Source: Candidatus Saccharimonadota bacterium (GTDB taxonomy: Bacteria; Patescibacteriota; Saccharimonadia; Saccharimonadales; Saccharimonadaceae). From it: a stretch of DNA of 32,750 nt. The notes under the pieces are model-generated. The model was not told where the DNA came from. It made no database searches and worked only from the letters and a program-made list of their open reading frames with translations. The position numbers were made by a program, and so were the translations under genes. Positions 16,412 to 24,081 of the stretch are shown piece after piece (positions within the stretch are counted from its first letter, which is position 1; each line of letters opens with the position of its first letter). The DNA lies in assembly GCA_016290315.1 (NCBI GenBank), contig JAEETK010000011.1, forward strand, positions 1 to 32,750, in the 5' to 3' direction.

Positions 16412-17437
16412 ATGAACACAATTCTTACAGGGGTACGAGTAAACGAAGAGCCGACTTTGGGAAATTTTCTTGGCGCCTACGTACCAATGGTTAACCTTTC
16501 GCACGAACATGCAAAAGATAGTCAGATTAATTTCTTCGTGCCAGATCTACATTCTTTCACAACTCCAGTCGAGCATTCCAAACTATACGATCTAACCATT
16601 AAGGGCGTCAAATATTACATTGCTGCAGGCCTAGACGTCGATAACCCAAACGTACACTTCTACCGCCAATCTCGCGTTCCTGCCCATGCACAACTCTGCT
16701 GGATTTTAGATTGCTTTACTCCATTCGGAGAAGCGTCACGAATGACACAGTTCAAAGAAAAAAGCGCTGAACACCCAGACGCTATCACGGTGGGACTATT
16801 TAATTACCCAATCCTAATGGCCGCCGACATTCTACTCTACGATGCCAAATATGTACCAGTCGGCGAGGATCAACTTCAACATCTAGAACTTGCTCGCAAT
16901 ATCGCCATCCGCATGAATAATAAATTCAATCAGGAGTTATTCACGTTGCCAGCGCCAGAGCAAGAACAAATAAAATTCATGCATCTTAAGAAAGCACTCC
17001 GCATCCGCTCTCTCACCGACCCAACTAAAAAAATGTCCAAATCGGCCGAAAATGAAAAGTCAAAGATCTTATTGAGCGACGACCCTAAACAAGCCGCAAA
17101 AAAGATTATGTCCGCCACTACCGATTCCGAAGGCGTAATTCGTTTTGATATGATTAATCAACCAGGTATTAGCAATCTTCTTACTATCGAAAGCCTTCTC
17201 ACCAATCGTGATATCCAGGACGTAATATCCGACTGGGCAGGGCAAACCAGCTACGGCGATCTCAAGCGAAAAGTTGCAGATAGCGTTATGCATTTTCTGT
17301 CCGGTTTCCAGGAACGCGTTAACGCAATAACAGACGACGACGTCAAGGCTATTCTCGAAAAAGGTGAGTTATACGCAAACGAAATTGCAAACAACAAACT
17401 ACTACAAGTAGAGAAGGCAGTAGGACTCTATAAATAA
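16412..17437 (+). CDS. trpS: Tryptophan--tRNA ligase (class I)
   Basis: 341 aa, usual length for bacterial TrpS. Charges tRNA-Trp with tryptophan using ATP in the cytoplasm. The HIGH-type motif appears as PTLGNFLGAY near the N-terminus (the family usually has xxGN) and the KMSKS loop as KKMSKSAEN around residue 210. The block LMAADILLYDAKYVPVGEDQLQHLELAR is highly typical of TrpS. ATG 16412 is chosen over the ATG at 16334 because it gives the normal N-terminus (MNTILTGVRVNE) and lies behind the promoter. The next gene starts 1 nt after the stop, so at least three genes are probably co-transcribed. Confidence 0.96.
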   Translation: MNTILTGVRVNEEPTLGNFLGAYVPMVNLSHEHAKDSQINFFVPDLHSFTTPVEHSKLYDLTIKGVKYYIAAGLDVDNPNVHFYRQSRVPAHAQLCWILDCFTPFGEASRMTQFKEKSAEHPDAITVGLFNYPILMAADILLYDAKYVPVGEDQLQHLELARNIAIRMNNKFNQELFTLPAPEQEQIKFMHLKKALRIRSLTDPTKKMSKSAENEKSKILLSDDPKQAAKKIMSATTDSEGVIRFDMINQPGISNLLTIESLLTNRDIQDVISDWAGQTSYGDLKRKVADSVMHFLSGFQERVNAITDDDVKAILEKGELYANEIANNKLLQVEKAVGLYK

Positions 17438-17438
17438 C

Positions 17439-17951
17439 ATGCGCAATAATCGCAAACGAATCTCCAGGAAGACAACAAATCAGCGCGCCGTCGCACACTA
17501 CGGTGCCGATATTTTGTGCTCCAAGGAGCATAAGGAATGCGATAAGTTTATCCAACATGGAGATACTACGGTACGCGAGCACACTACCTCGGTTGCCTGC
17601 ATGGCGGTCGCAATAGCACGCAAAACGCACCTAAAATTCGACTACCAAGCTATGATTCGTGGCGCACTGCTACACGATTATTTCCTCTATGACTGGCACG
17701 AGCCGCATCATGGCCTACATGGATACACACACGCCAGCCTTGCATTAAGGAATGCTGCGCAAGATTTTGCAATTTCACCAATTGAGGCTGACGTTATTAA
17801 GAAACATATGTGGCCGCTAAACATCAGACCACCACGCTACCGCGAGGCCATGATAGTTACAATTGCCGACAAAATTTGCTCCGCAAAAGAAGTATTCGGT
17901 AAGCCCATCTACAACAAAAAAGTAGAGGAAATTCTAAATGAATATAAATAA
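17439..17951 (+). CDS. HD-domain phosphohydrolase
   Basis: 170 aa. The metal-binding HD pattern is present: H in VREHTTSVACMAVAIA, the HD pair in GALLHDYFLYDWHE, a later H in IKKHMWPLN and the D in IVTIADKICSAKE. Such proteins hydrolyse phosphate esters, often nucleotides; the substrate here is unknown. The basic N-terminus (RNNRKRISRKT) is not a membrane segment. It starts 1 nt after trpS and its last 14 nt overlap the following gene, so it is in the trpS operon. Confidence 0.8.
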   Translation: MRNNRKRISRKTTNQRAVAHYGADILCSKEHKECDKFIQHGDTTVREHTTSVACMAVAIARKTHLKFDYQAMIRGALLHDYFLYDWHEPHHGLHGYTHASLALRNAAQDFAISPIEADVIKKHMWPLNIRPPRYREAMIVTIADKICSAKEVFGKPIYNKKVEEILNEYK

Positions 17952-18792
17952 TATTCCAGAATATTTTATTTGGTTCATTATTTATTCATTCCTGGGCTGG
18001 GCCTGGGAGACGCTCATAACATCAATCCCGCAACGTCGCTTCGTGAACCGCGGTTTCCTAAACGGCCCATATTGTCCCATCTATGGGGCAGGAGCTTTGT
18101 TATTCATCTTTTTCACAAATAACATAGACAGTATAGCCGTCCGCTTTATCTCAGGCGCCGTCATCGCCTGCACACTCGAATATCTCACATCATGGGTACT
18201 AGAATTAATATTTCATGCACGTTGGTGGGATTACGCACCCCGCCGTTTCAATCTAAACGGTCGCATCTGTTTGGAAGGTTTTTTCGTCTTCGGTCTAGGA
18301 GCGGTAGTGGCACCATATTTCCATCAAAACATCGCAAATATCACAGCGCAGCTGTCGCCCGCAACGTTAAATTCTATATTCTCAATCATACTCATCGCCT
18401 TTATTGTTGACGTCGTTATCACTAATCGTGCACTATCGAAATTCAACCGCATCTTGCGTGAGTATCAAAAAGCCATCGATAAACGCAGGCTCGACTTTCT
18501 GGAGTTTATACGCCGTGGCCGCCGCGTATTTGAAATGAGAATCGGCAAGAACAATCGCATTCGCGATGTCTTGAGTTTCCAGCAGCGCCGTATTCTCGAC
18601 GCATTCCCGCACTTTGATTCAACGTTATATGAAGAAGCGCTCAGTCGCCTGCGTAAGCTCAATTCCGATTCGCGTCGCAATATAATCATCGAAAGAAAAA
18701 CCCAGGTACCCGAGAAACAAAAATCTCGCTCGGCCCGCAAAAAAGCACGCCAAAAAGCCACGGAGCGCGCCAGAGCCAAGCGTCGCAATTAG
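17938..18792 (+). CDS. CmpB/DUF1113-family membrane protein (putative ABC-transporter type IV)
   Basis: 284 aa. The N-terminal two thirds carry about five hydrophobic helices with the family motifs GFLNGPYCPIYGAGAL, LEYLTSWVLELIFHARWWDY and LNGRICLEGFFVFGLGA. The C-terminal third is soluble and very basic, ending in a Lys/Arg/Ala-rich tail (from about residue 260) that could bind RNA or the membrane. The family's role is not established; homologues are sometimes annotated as ABC-transporter permeases. It overlaps the HD gene by 14 nt. Confidence 0.78.
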   Translation: MNINNIPEYFIWFIIYSFLGWAWETLITSIPQRRFVNRGFLNGPYCPIYGAGALLFIFFTNNIDSIAVRFISGAVIACTLEYLTSWVLELIFHARWWDYAPRRFNLNGRICLEGFFVFGLGAVVAPYFHQNIANITAQLSPATLNSIFSIILIAFIVDVVITNRALSKFNRILREYQKAIDKRRLDFLEFIRRGRRVFEMRIGKNNRIRDVLSFQQRRILDAFPHFDSTLYEEALSRLRKLNSDSRRNIIIERKTQVPEKQKSRSARKKARQKATERARAKRRN

Positions 18793-18809
18793 CCAACATC
18801 GCAAAAAGA

Positions 18810-18818
18810 TGTTAAAAT
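18810..18818 (+). promoter_or_regulatory. Extended -10 box, possible leaderless start of the RluA-family gene
   Basis: TGTTAAAAT ends 7 nt before ATG 18826, with no Shine-Dalgarno site between them. Confidence 0.5.
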
Positions 18819-18825
18819 ATAAGAT

Positions 18826-19719
18826 ATGGGTAAAAAATTCAGCAAGCCAGAATTGTCTCGCAAAATCAACGGCGATATTCCTTTTGACGATAAAAATTCT
18901 ACCTCACAAGACGAAAAATCACTACAAAGACTAGACGTTGCCACGCTAGAACAGTATCCTCGCTATAGCCGATCTACTATTCAAAAATTCATCAAAGACG
19001 GACGCGTAACAGTAAATGGCGACGTACAAGACAAGCCAAACTATCTAATAGACGAAGACGCCCAAATTGAGCTAACCGCTCCAGAACCTATAGAATCTCA
19101 AAAACCACCCGTTATCTACGAAGACGAAAATGTCATCGTTTTTAACAAACCGAACGGCATGCTCTCTATTAAAAAGGGTGATTATTCGCCAGAATCAGCT
19201 ATCGAGGATTGGGGCGAAATCGTTCATCGCCTTGATCGTGATACGTCTGGCGTAATTATAGTAGCCAAGAATTTCGCAACCAAAGCCAAGCTGCAAAAAC
19301 AATTTCAAGAACGCAAGACTCACAAGACGTACTATGCAATCGTCGAGGGAATTCCAAAACAGCCACACGCCATCATTAATGTCCCGCTTGCACGTAATCT
19401 AAAAAAACCAACTACTTTCATACCAGACGCCAAAGGGCGCGAAGCAATTACGGAATACCGAGTTATCCAGCAAGGGCAAAAGCGCGCCCTAGTAGAACTA
19501 AAACCAAAAACCGGACGCACTCATCAACTCCGTATCCATATGGCCCATATTGGCACGCCTATACTTGGCGACCCAGTTTATAATCCAAACGGCACAAAAG
19601 CCGACCGGATGTATCTCCATGCACAATCTCTAGAGATAACTATCCCCGGCAAGGAGCACGGAGAGCGCAAAACCTTTACGGCAGAGCTACCAGAAGATTT
19701 CGAAAATGCAATTAAGTAG
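18826..19719 (+). CDS. RluA-family pseudouridine synthase
   Basis: 297 aa. It converts specific uridines in rRNA or tRNA to pseudouridine. An S4 RNA-binding domain (about 45-90, with SRSTIQKFIKDGRVTVNGD) precedes the catalytic domain. The catalytic motif EIVHRLDRDTSGVIIVAK includes the essential Asp, and the second motif is KTGRTHQLRIHMAHIGTPILGDPVY. The first 35 residues are acidic and poorly conserved. Which subfamily member (RluC, RluD or TruC type) cannot be told here. Its last 14 nt overlap the HolB-like gene. Confidence 0.92.
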   Translation: MGKKFSKPELSRKINGDIPFDDKNSTSQDEKSLQRLDVATLEQYPRYSRSTIQKFIKDGRVTVNGDVQDKPNYLIDEDAQIELTAPEPIESQKPPVIYEDENVIVFNKPNGMLSIKKGDYSPESAIEDWGEIVHRLDRDTSGVIIVAKNFATKAKLQKQFQERKTHKTYYAIVEGIPKQPHAIINVPLARNLKKPTTFIPDAKGREAITEYRVIQQGQKRALVELKPKTGRTHQLRIHMAHIGTPILGDPVYNPNGTKADRMYLHAQSLEITIPGKEHGERKTFTAELPEDFENAIK

Positions 19720-20371
19720 CGATTCCGAAGCGGAAAAAATCAGCCAAAAAACGAACTTCGCGATAATCGAGTTGCCAGAAAGCAGCTTCAACCTTATTCT
19801 GCCAAAAGCTAACCACTTCAAGCCGAACGAGAAGGGGATATACTCAAAAGATGATATCGATAATATATCCAGCCTAGTACATAACAAACAAACCAACGAA
19901 TTAACCTTAGTTCTGGAAAACGCCGAGAAAATGAATGAATCGGCAGCAAATACATTTCTTAAGACTCTCGAAGAGCCAGGCGATCATGTGCATTTTATTT
20001 TTCTAGTCAAAAACGCCAGCGAAATCCTGCCAACCATTAAATCACGCGCCCAAAACTACTACTTGCCAAAAATAGATAAGATTAATAATCCACCCCAAGT
20101 TTCGCCAGAAATTCTCGACTTGGCAAAAAAGTACATATCGTGCAAACCTAAAGATCTGCCAAAATTCTGCGATACCATCGCGAAGGACAAGAAAGACGCA
20201 CGCGCCAAAGCACTAGCAGTAGTCGACGCATCCATCCAACTAGTTTACAAATCATACTTCATTACAAGCAACCAACAATTTATCGATAAACTAAACAGCC
20301 TTCTCGAAACATACGATGCCATTCGCTCAAACGGTCATATTAAACTGCAGTTGATAGCCGGAATGGCTTAA
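19706..20371 (+). CDS. DNA polymerase III delta'-like protein lacking the nucleotide-binding part
   Basis: 221 aa, clearly shorter than a usual delta' subunit. The middle contains the AAA+ signature LTLVLENAEKMNESAANTFLKTLEEP, followed by HFIFLVKNASEILPTIKSRAQ, the region of sensor 1 and the conserved SRxQ. There is no Walker A motif and the N-terminal ATPase lobe is truncated. In clamp loaders delta' is a non-ATPase stator, so loss of the P-loop may be tolerated. Short delta' versions in CPR genomes are plausible, but this could also be a divergent paralogue. It overlaps the RluA-family gene by 14 nt. Confidence 0.7.
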   Translation: MQLSSDSEAEKISQKTNFAIIELPESSFNLILPKANHFKPNEKGIYSKDDIDNISSLVHNKQTNELTLVLENAEKMNESAANTFLKTLEEPGDHVHFIFLVKNASEILPTIKSRAQNYYLPKIDKINNPPQVSPEILDLAKKYISCKPKDLPKFCDTIAKDKKDARAKALAVVDASIQLVYKSYFITSNQQFIDKLNSLLETYDAIRSNGHIKLQLIAGMA

Positions 20372-20393
20372 AGCCTTTCTTAAATAGCGCTTG

Positions 20394-20402
20394 TGTTATA
20401 AA
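20394..20402 (+). promoter_or_regulatory. Extended -10 box of the first enzyme-pilin gene
   Basis: TGTTATAAA ends 8 nt before ATG 20411. No ribosome-binding site is present, so a leaderless or near-leaderless transcript is likely. Confidence 0.5.
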
Positions 20403-20410
20403 CTATAAAT

Positions 20411-22168
20411 ATGGGAAAAATCAAAGCGATATTGTTCGCTATCTTGCTAGCAACGGCTTCAATGCTATTTGCCGTCACCAATACTTACGCTAATGAGGTC
20501 TGCGTCGCAGCCGGCGTCAGTGATCCAATCTTATGCGGGAATCACAACTCAAATGAAGAGAGAGAGCTAATAAACCGCACAAGCAACGTTCTCAGCGTCG
20601 TATATACATTCATCGGCATAGCGGCTGTGGTGGTAATTATTATCGGCTCCATAATCCTAATGACATCCAGTGGCTCGCCCGAAAAAGTCCAAACAGCAAA
20701 AAGAGCCATCTTGTACGCCGTTCTTGGCCTCGTAGTTACACTTTCAGCATTCGCCGCGACAACATTAACCATAAACGCACTAGAAGGCAACACGCAAACC
20801 TCAGCTGCCGACGATGAAAAAATAAGGCAGCGAAACACCGAGCACGCTAAGGTTAAAGCTATTTCGGCCGTTAACGAGACGACGATACTTATCGATCAAA
20901 GCATAACACTTAAGCCAGTAGTAATCCCAGATTATGCAGAAAATAAGAGCCTATCATACAAGACCAGCGACGCCAGCATTGCAACCGTAGACGAAAATGG
21001 AAAAGTTACCCCGAAAAAAGTTGGCGATGTGACTATAACAATCATATCCGCAGATGGCCCAACAAAAGACGTAAAAATACACGTCGTTAAACCAATTTCC
21101 GTCGAAAAAATCAATATCAACCCCACAGCCCTCACCTTGAGCATTGGCAAAACCGCCACAATAAGAGCCGAGGCATTGCCGCGAAACGCCCTAGACAGGA
21201 CCATTACTTGGACTAGCAGTAACCCGCAATCCGTCACGGTTACTCAAACCGGAGAGGTAAAAGCAGTTGGATCCGGAAAAGCCACAATCATTGTCGCCTC
21301 AAAGGATAAATCTGTCACAGCTACCGCATTAGTAACCGTACAGGGCGGCGCGGACGGCTCTCTAGAAACCGAACCTGCACCAGTAGGCAAAAAAGCACCC
21401 AAAAGCCTTGATTTTAGAGCCGCCACACGTAAAATTATCAACCAACACAGGAAAGATTTTGACTGGTGTAACTACGAATCAAAAATTAAAGAGCTTGGCG
21501 GATACACGGCCTATGTCAAGAGTCTTGGCGGAATCTTTGCGGATAATGTAAATAAGAAGTTCAAAGTGAAAACCGCCGCAGAGCTACAATATGCAGCAGA
21601 GTACGTCTGGGGACTCTGGACAATTTGGGGGCCAGATTACGACAATGGCAAGACATACCACAAGTGGGGTCTTGGCGCGGCCGACGGCTTCCATAATTGC
21701 CATGGTGACCGTCATGCTGGCTCTGGCTACTCGCAGGCAGAAATTAATAACTTGTTATCCAAAAAGAAAAAAGTGCGCACAAACTGTAACGCATCCCAAA
21801 CAACATTCAATAGTACAACTGACTTGTTCCAAATCGACTCTACGAAGTTTAAAACCCAAACAAAGATGAGCCCAGTCGGTAGAATTACTAAGACTAACCA
21901 ACTTCAGGTTGGTGACTGGGTGCACTTCTTCAGGCAACCAGGCCATAAAAAATGGGGGCACGTTGCTATGGTAGGTGAAGTATACGATGATTACGTCATA
22001 ATTTACGAAGGCGGGGGGCGCTTCGTAGAATCAACTTACTTTAAGCACAAACTCAAACGCACGGGCGACGGCAGACTTAGCGATAGCTACTCCCACTTTA
22101 AATCGTGGTTCGGCGTTAGGCCGTTCAAGATCGATCAAAGCGTATATCTAAAAGGCATGAACCCATGA
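20411..22168 (+). CDS. Secreted T4SS-pilin-like / Big_2 / NlpC-P60- or CHAP-like hydrolase fusion (paralogue 1)
   Basis: 585 aa. The signal peptide runs to about residue 27. Residues 28-125 form a VirB2/TrbC-like pilin module with two Cys (31, 42) and two helices (about 60-84 and 98-120) split by a polar turn (SGSPEKVQTAK). Two Big_2 Ig-like domains follow (about 146-225 and 228-310). The C-terminal 250 residues end in a region resembling NlpC/P60 or CHAP hydrolases: Cys459 in TNCNAS, the strand GDWVHFF, His517 in WGHVAMVGEVY and Glu533 in YEGGGRF. The expected activity is peptidoglycan amide or peptide cleavage, inferred from fold pattern only. Paralogue of 24078-25997. The stop overlaps the next ATG (ATGA). 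Confidence 0.75.
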   Translation: MGKIKAILFAILLATASMLFAVTNTYANEVCVAAGVSDPILCGNHNSNEERELINRTSNVLSVVYTFIGIAAVVVIIIGSIILMTSSGSPEKVQTAKRAILYAVLGLVVTLSAFAATTLTINALEGNTQTSAADDEKIRQRNTEHAKVKAISAVNETTILIDQSITLKPVVIPDYAENKSLSYKTSDASIATVDENGKVTPKKVGDVTITIISADGPTKDVKIHVVKPISVEKININPTALTLSIGKTATIRAEALPRNALDRTITWTSSNPQSVTVTQTGEVKAVGSGKATIIVASKDKSVTATALVTVQGGADGSLETEPAPVGKKAPKSLDFRAATRKIINQHRKDFDWCNYESKIKELGGYTAYVKSLGGIFADNVNKKFKVKTAAELQYAAEYVWGLWTIWGPDYDNGKTYHKWGLGAADGFHNCHGDRHAGSGYSQAEINNLLSKKKKVRTNCNASQTTFNSTTDLFQIDSTKFKTQTKMSPVGRITKTNQLQVGDWVHFFRQPGHKKWGHVAMVGEVYDDYVIIYEGGGRFVESTYFKHKLKRTGDGRLSDSYSHFKSWFGVRPFKIDQSVYLKGMNP

Positions 22169-22689
22169 AAACAAATACAAATAATAAGATTAATCTAATA
22201 GCACCAATCATTGTTAGCGCCGTCGCAATCGCCGTCATAATAGTTACCTGCATTATCCTAGTAAATGTTAATTCAAAGAATATAGAGGCCGAGATTCGCG
22301 AAGCTATCAACTCAGGGGTTCTCGAAAAAGACTATTCACCCTTAATGAAGCTCAGTGAAGAACTAATCGGACAAAAAGTATTTCTAGACGACGCCGAAGA
22401 AAAGTTTTCAAACGAAGAAGACTTGTACGACTTCTATGTCGCAGAGAACAATGGCTATATTGCAGATAAAAGTTCGAGCGAAAGAATTACGTTCGACATT
22501 ATTATCGAAGAAGCGGACGCGCCACCTACCTTAATTGATTTCGTTTATCACGAGACTATCGGAGACAATGACTCTTTCGTCATGAAATCAAGCGAAAACA
22601 CTTTCCAACATTTTAATGGTTACGTTACCAATGAGTTCAGTAATATAGACGAAGCCCTAAGGGATCATCTAATCGTAAGGGAGGATTAG
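22165..22689 (+). CDS. Small one-pass membrane protein, FNG-motif family (member A)
   Basis: 174 aa. One N-terminal helix (about 11-36) follows a short cytoplasmic segment, and the rest is an exported acidic domain. The C-terminus carries FQHFNGYVTNEFSNIDEALRDHL, a pattern shared with the proteins at 25999 and, more loosely, 22695 and 29744. I know no family for it. The start ATG overlaps the stop of the enzyme-pilin gene, which strongly suggests translational coupling and a shared role, for example as chaperone, pilus accessory or immunity factor. That role is inference. Confidence 0.65.
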   Translation: MKTNTNNKINLIAPIIVSAVAIAVIIVTCIILVNVNSKNIEAEIREAINSGVLEKDYSPLMKLSEELIGQKVFLDDAEEKFSNEEDLYDFYVAENNGYIADKSSSERITFDIIIEEADAPPTLIDFVYHETIGDNDSFVMKSSENTFQHFNGYVTNEFSNIDEALRDHLIVRED

Positions 22690-22694
22690 CAAAC

Positions 22695-23285
22695 ATGCAA
22701 AATCAAAATCAAATACTAAGCCCAATGCCACCAATTAACCAGACGTCACAGACCCCTGCGCCAGCGCCACAACAATTCAGCAAAAAATCCACCATTATTA
22801 TCATTGCTTCAGCCATCGTAGTAGCAGCAATTATAATCGCAGCCACAATCGTCATCCTGAATATTCAAAAAACTCCGCCCGATGGCCAAAAGCCAGGAGG
22901 CGCAGACGGGACCGTCAAAGAAATAAACGAATTTAACGAAAAAGAAGACGGCACTAAAAATACACAGACACTTATACAATATTCGTCTCTCCCCAGCACA
23001 ATCAGCCTTACCGAACTAAAGAGTACAATCGGAAATTCTGGAAAAATAGAAATAGTCGACAATTCGGGTAGCATCGATCTTGGTGACGTTGACGAGTATA
23101 TCTCGTTCGATATTGATGGCGACCAGGTAAGTAATTTTATATACACTAAGGATCAAGGCGACTACGCAATTTTCATCCAGGAAACCGATACGGGGACATT
23201 CGAATATTATAGCGGCATAGGTACATATGCCGTAGAAACGAAGCAAGAGGCAATCTCCCTATATCTCAAGACAAAGCAAGAATAA
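22695..23285 (+). CDS. Small one-pass membrane protein, FNG-related family (member B)
   Basis: 196 aa. A Pro/Gln-rich N-terminal tail (about 1-30) is followed by a helix (about 33-57) and an exported domain. The C-terminal half aligns with member A at the pattern ISFDIDGDQVSNFIY...F...FEYYSGIGTY....EAISLYL, with the FNG core changed to YSG. The family is unknown. It begins 5 nt after member A and ends just before a promoter at 23290, so it probably closes the first transcription unit. Confidence 0.6.
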   Translation: MQNQNQILSPMPPINQTSQTPAPAPQQFSKKSTIIIIASAIVVAAIIIAATIVILNIQKTPPDGQKPGGADGTVKEINEFNEKEDGTKNTQTLIQYSSLPSTISLTELKSTIGNSGKIEIVDNSGSIDLGDVDEYISFDIDGDQVSNFIYTKDQGDYAIFIQETDTGTFEYYSGIGTYAVETKQEAISLYLKTKQE

Positions 23286-23289
23286 GGCG

Positions 23290-23298
23290 TGATATAAT
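23290..23298 (+). promoter_or_regulatory. Extended -10 box inside the enzyme-pilin locus
   Basis: TGATATAAT, followed by a leader of about 40 nt with a GGGG ribosome-binding site before ATG 23344. It would allow the second half of the locus to be transcribed separately. Confidence 0.55.
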
Positions 23299-23343
23299 CA
23301 TAACAGCATAACGCTTATGTAAAAACTAATACGGGGTCAATCA

Positions 23344-24081
23344 ATGCAAGAGCAAAACTATATACAACTTCAACCAGCCTCAACAGTTAACGCCGCCAAA
23401 CAGAGTAGGCTAAAATTGGTGTTTATTATAGTCTCAATCGTAATTATCATCTTAGCCATAATTGCCGCCTGCATTGTGATTTTTAAAGAAAACAACACCA
23501 TTTTCGTCACTAACCACGGTTGGACCATCACGAGGGACGAAAGAAGTAATGAAAACATCATCACTTTAGCTCTAGAAGTCGAAAACACTTCAAAAAACAA
23601 ATACGCAAGCGACATAACGGTAGCTGCAGAAGTATACGATAACGGCAAGGAAGTCGCAAGCATCATGGACGCATGCTATATCGAATATTTAGCCCCAAAC
23701 GATAAGGCCTACTGCGCAAGCAACATAATTCAAGAGAGCGACTATAATATTACAGATATGGCGTTCACGATTAATGGTAAGACCTTAAAATATAGCAATT
23801 ACAATGCTAACGAGCAAACAAATAGCAACTCATTTGAGGTTGCCGATATTGACGACGAGGATAAGGAGAACATATCCTGCACAATCAGAAATAATAGCAG
23901 CGTCGCCGTAAACAATCCAATTGCGACCATAGTGTTTTATAAAGACGGGAAGATTATTGGTGGCGCTAGTGGCGAAATAGAGGAAGAAACGCTTCCATCA
24001 AAAGGGGAAACATCAATCCAATTCTACGGAAACCGCATACAGGAATACGATGAATACAAAATAGGCGTAACTGGCATATGA
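23344..24081 (+). CDS. Membrane-anchored protein with tandem FxLYD-like beta domains
   Basis: 245 aa. An N-terminal cytoplasmic tail and one helix (about 25-48) lead to an exported region with two similar beta domains. The first contains ITLALEVENTSKNKYASDITVAAEVYDNGKEV (about 70-100). The second contains ISCTIRNNSSVAVNNPIATIVFYKDGKII. This pattern (N-T-S/S-S then A.V.FYD.G) is typical of FxLYD and related adhesion or accessory domains. Function unknown; the gene is coupled to the second enzyme-pilin by an ATGA overlap at 24078-24081, so it is probably an accessory of that protein. Confidence 0.6.
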   Translation: MQEQNYIQLQPASTVNAAKQSRLKLVFIIVSIVIIILAIIAACIVIFKENNTIFVTNHGWTITRDERSNENIITLALEVENTSKNKYASDITVAAEVYDNGKEVASIMDACYIEYLAPNDKAYCASNIIQESDYNITDMAFTINGKTLKYSNYNANEQTNSNSFEVADIDDEDKENISCTIRNNSSVAVNNPIATIVFYKDGKIIGGASGEIEEETLPSKGETSIQFYGNRIQEYDEYKIGVTGI

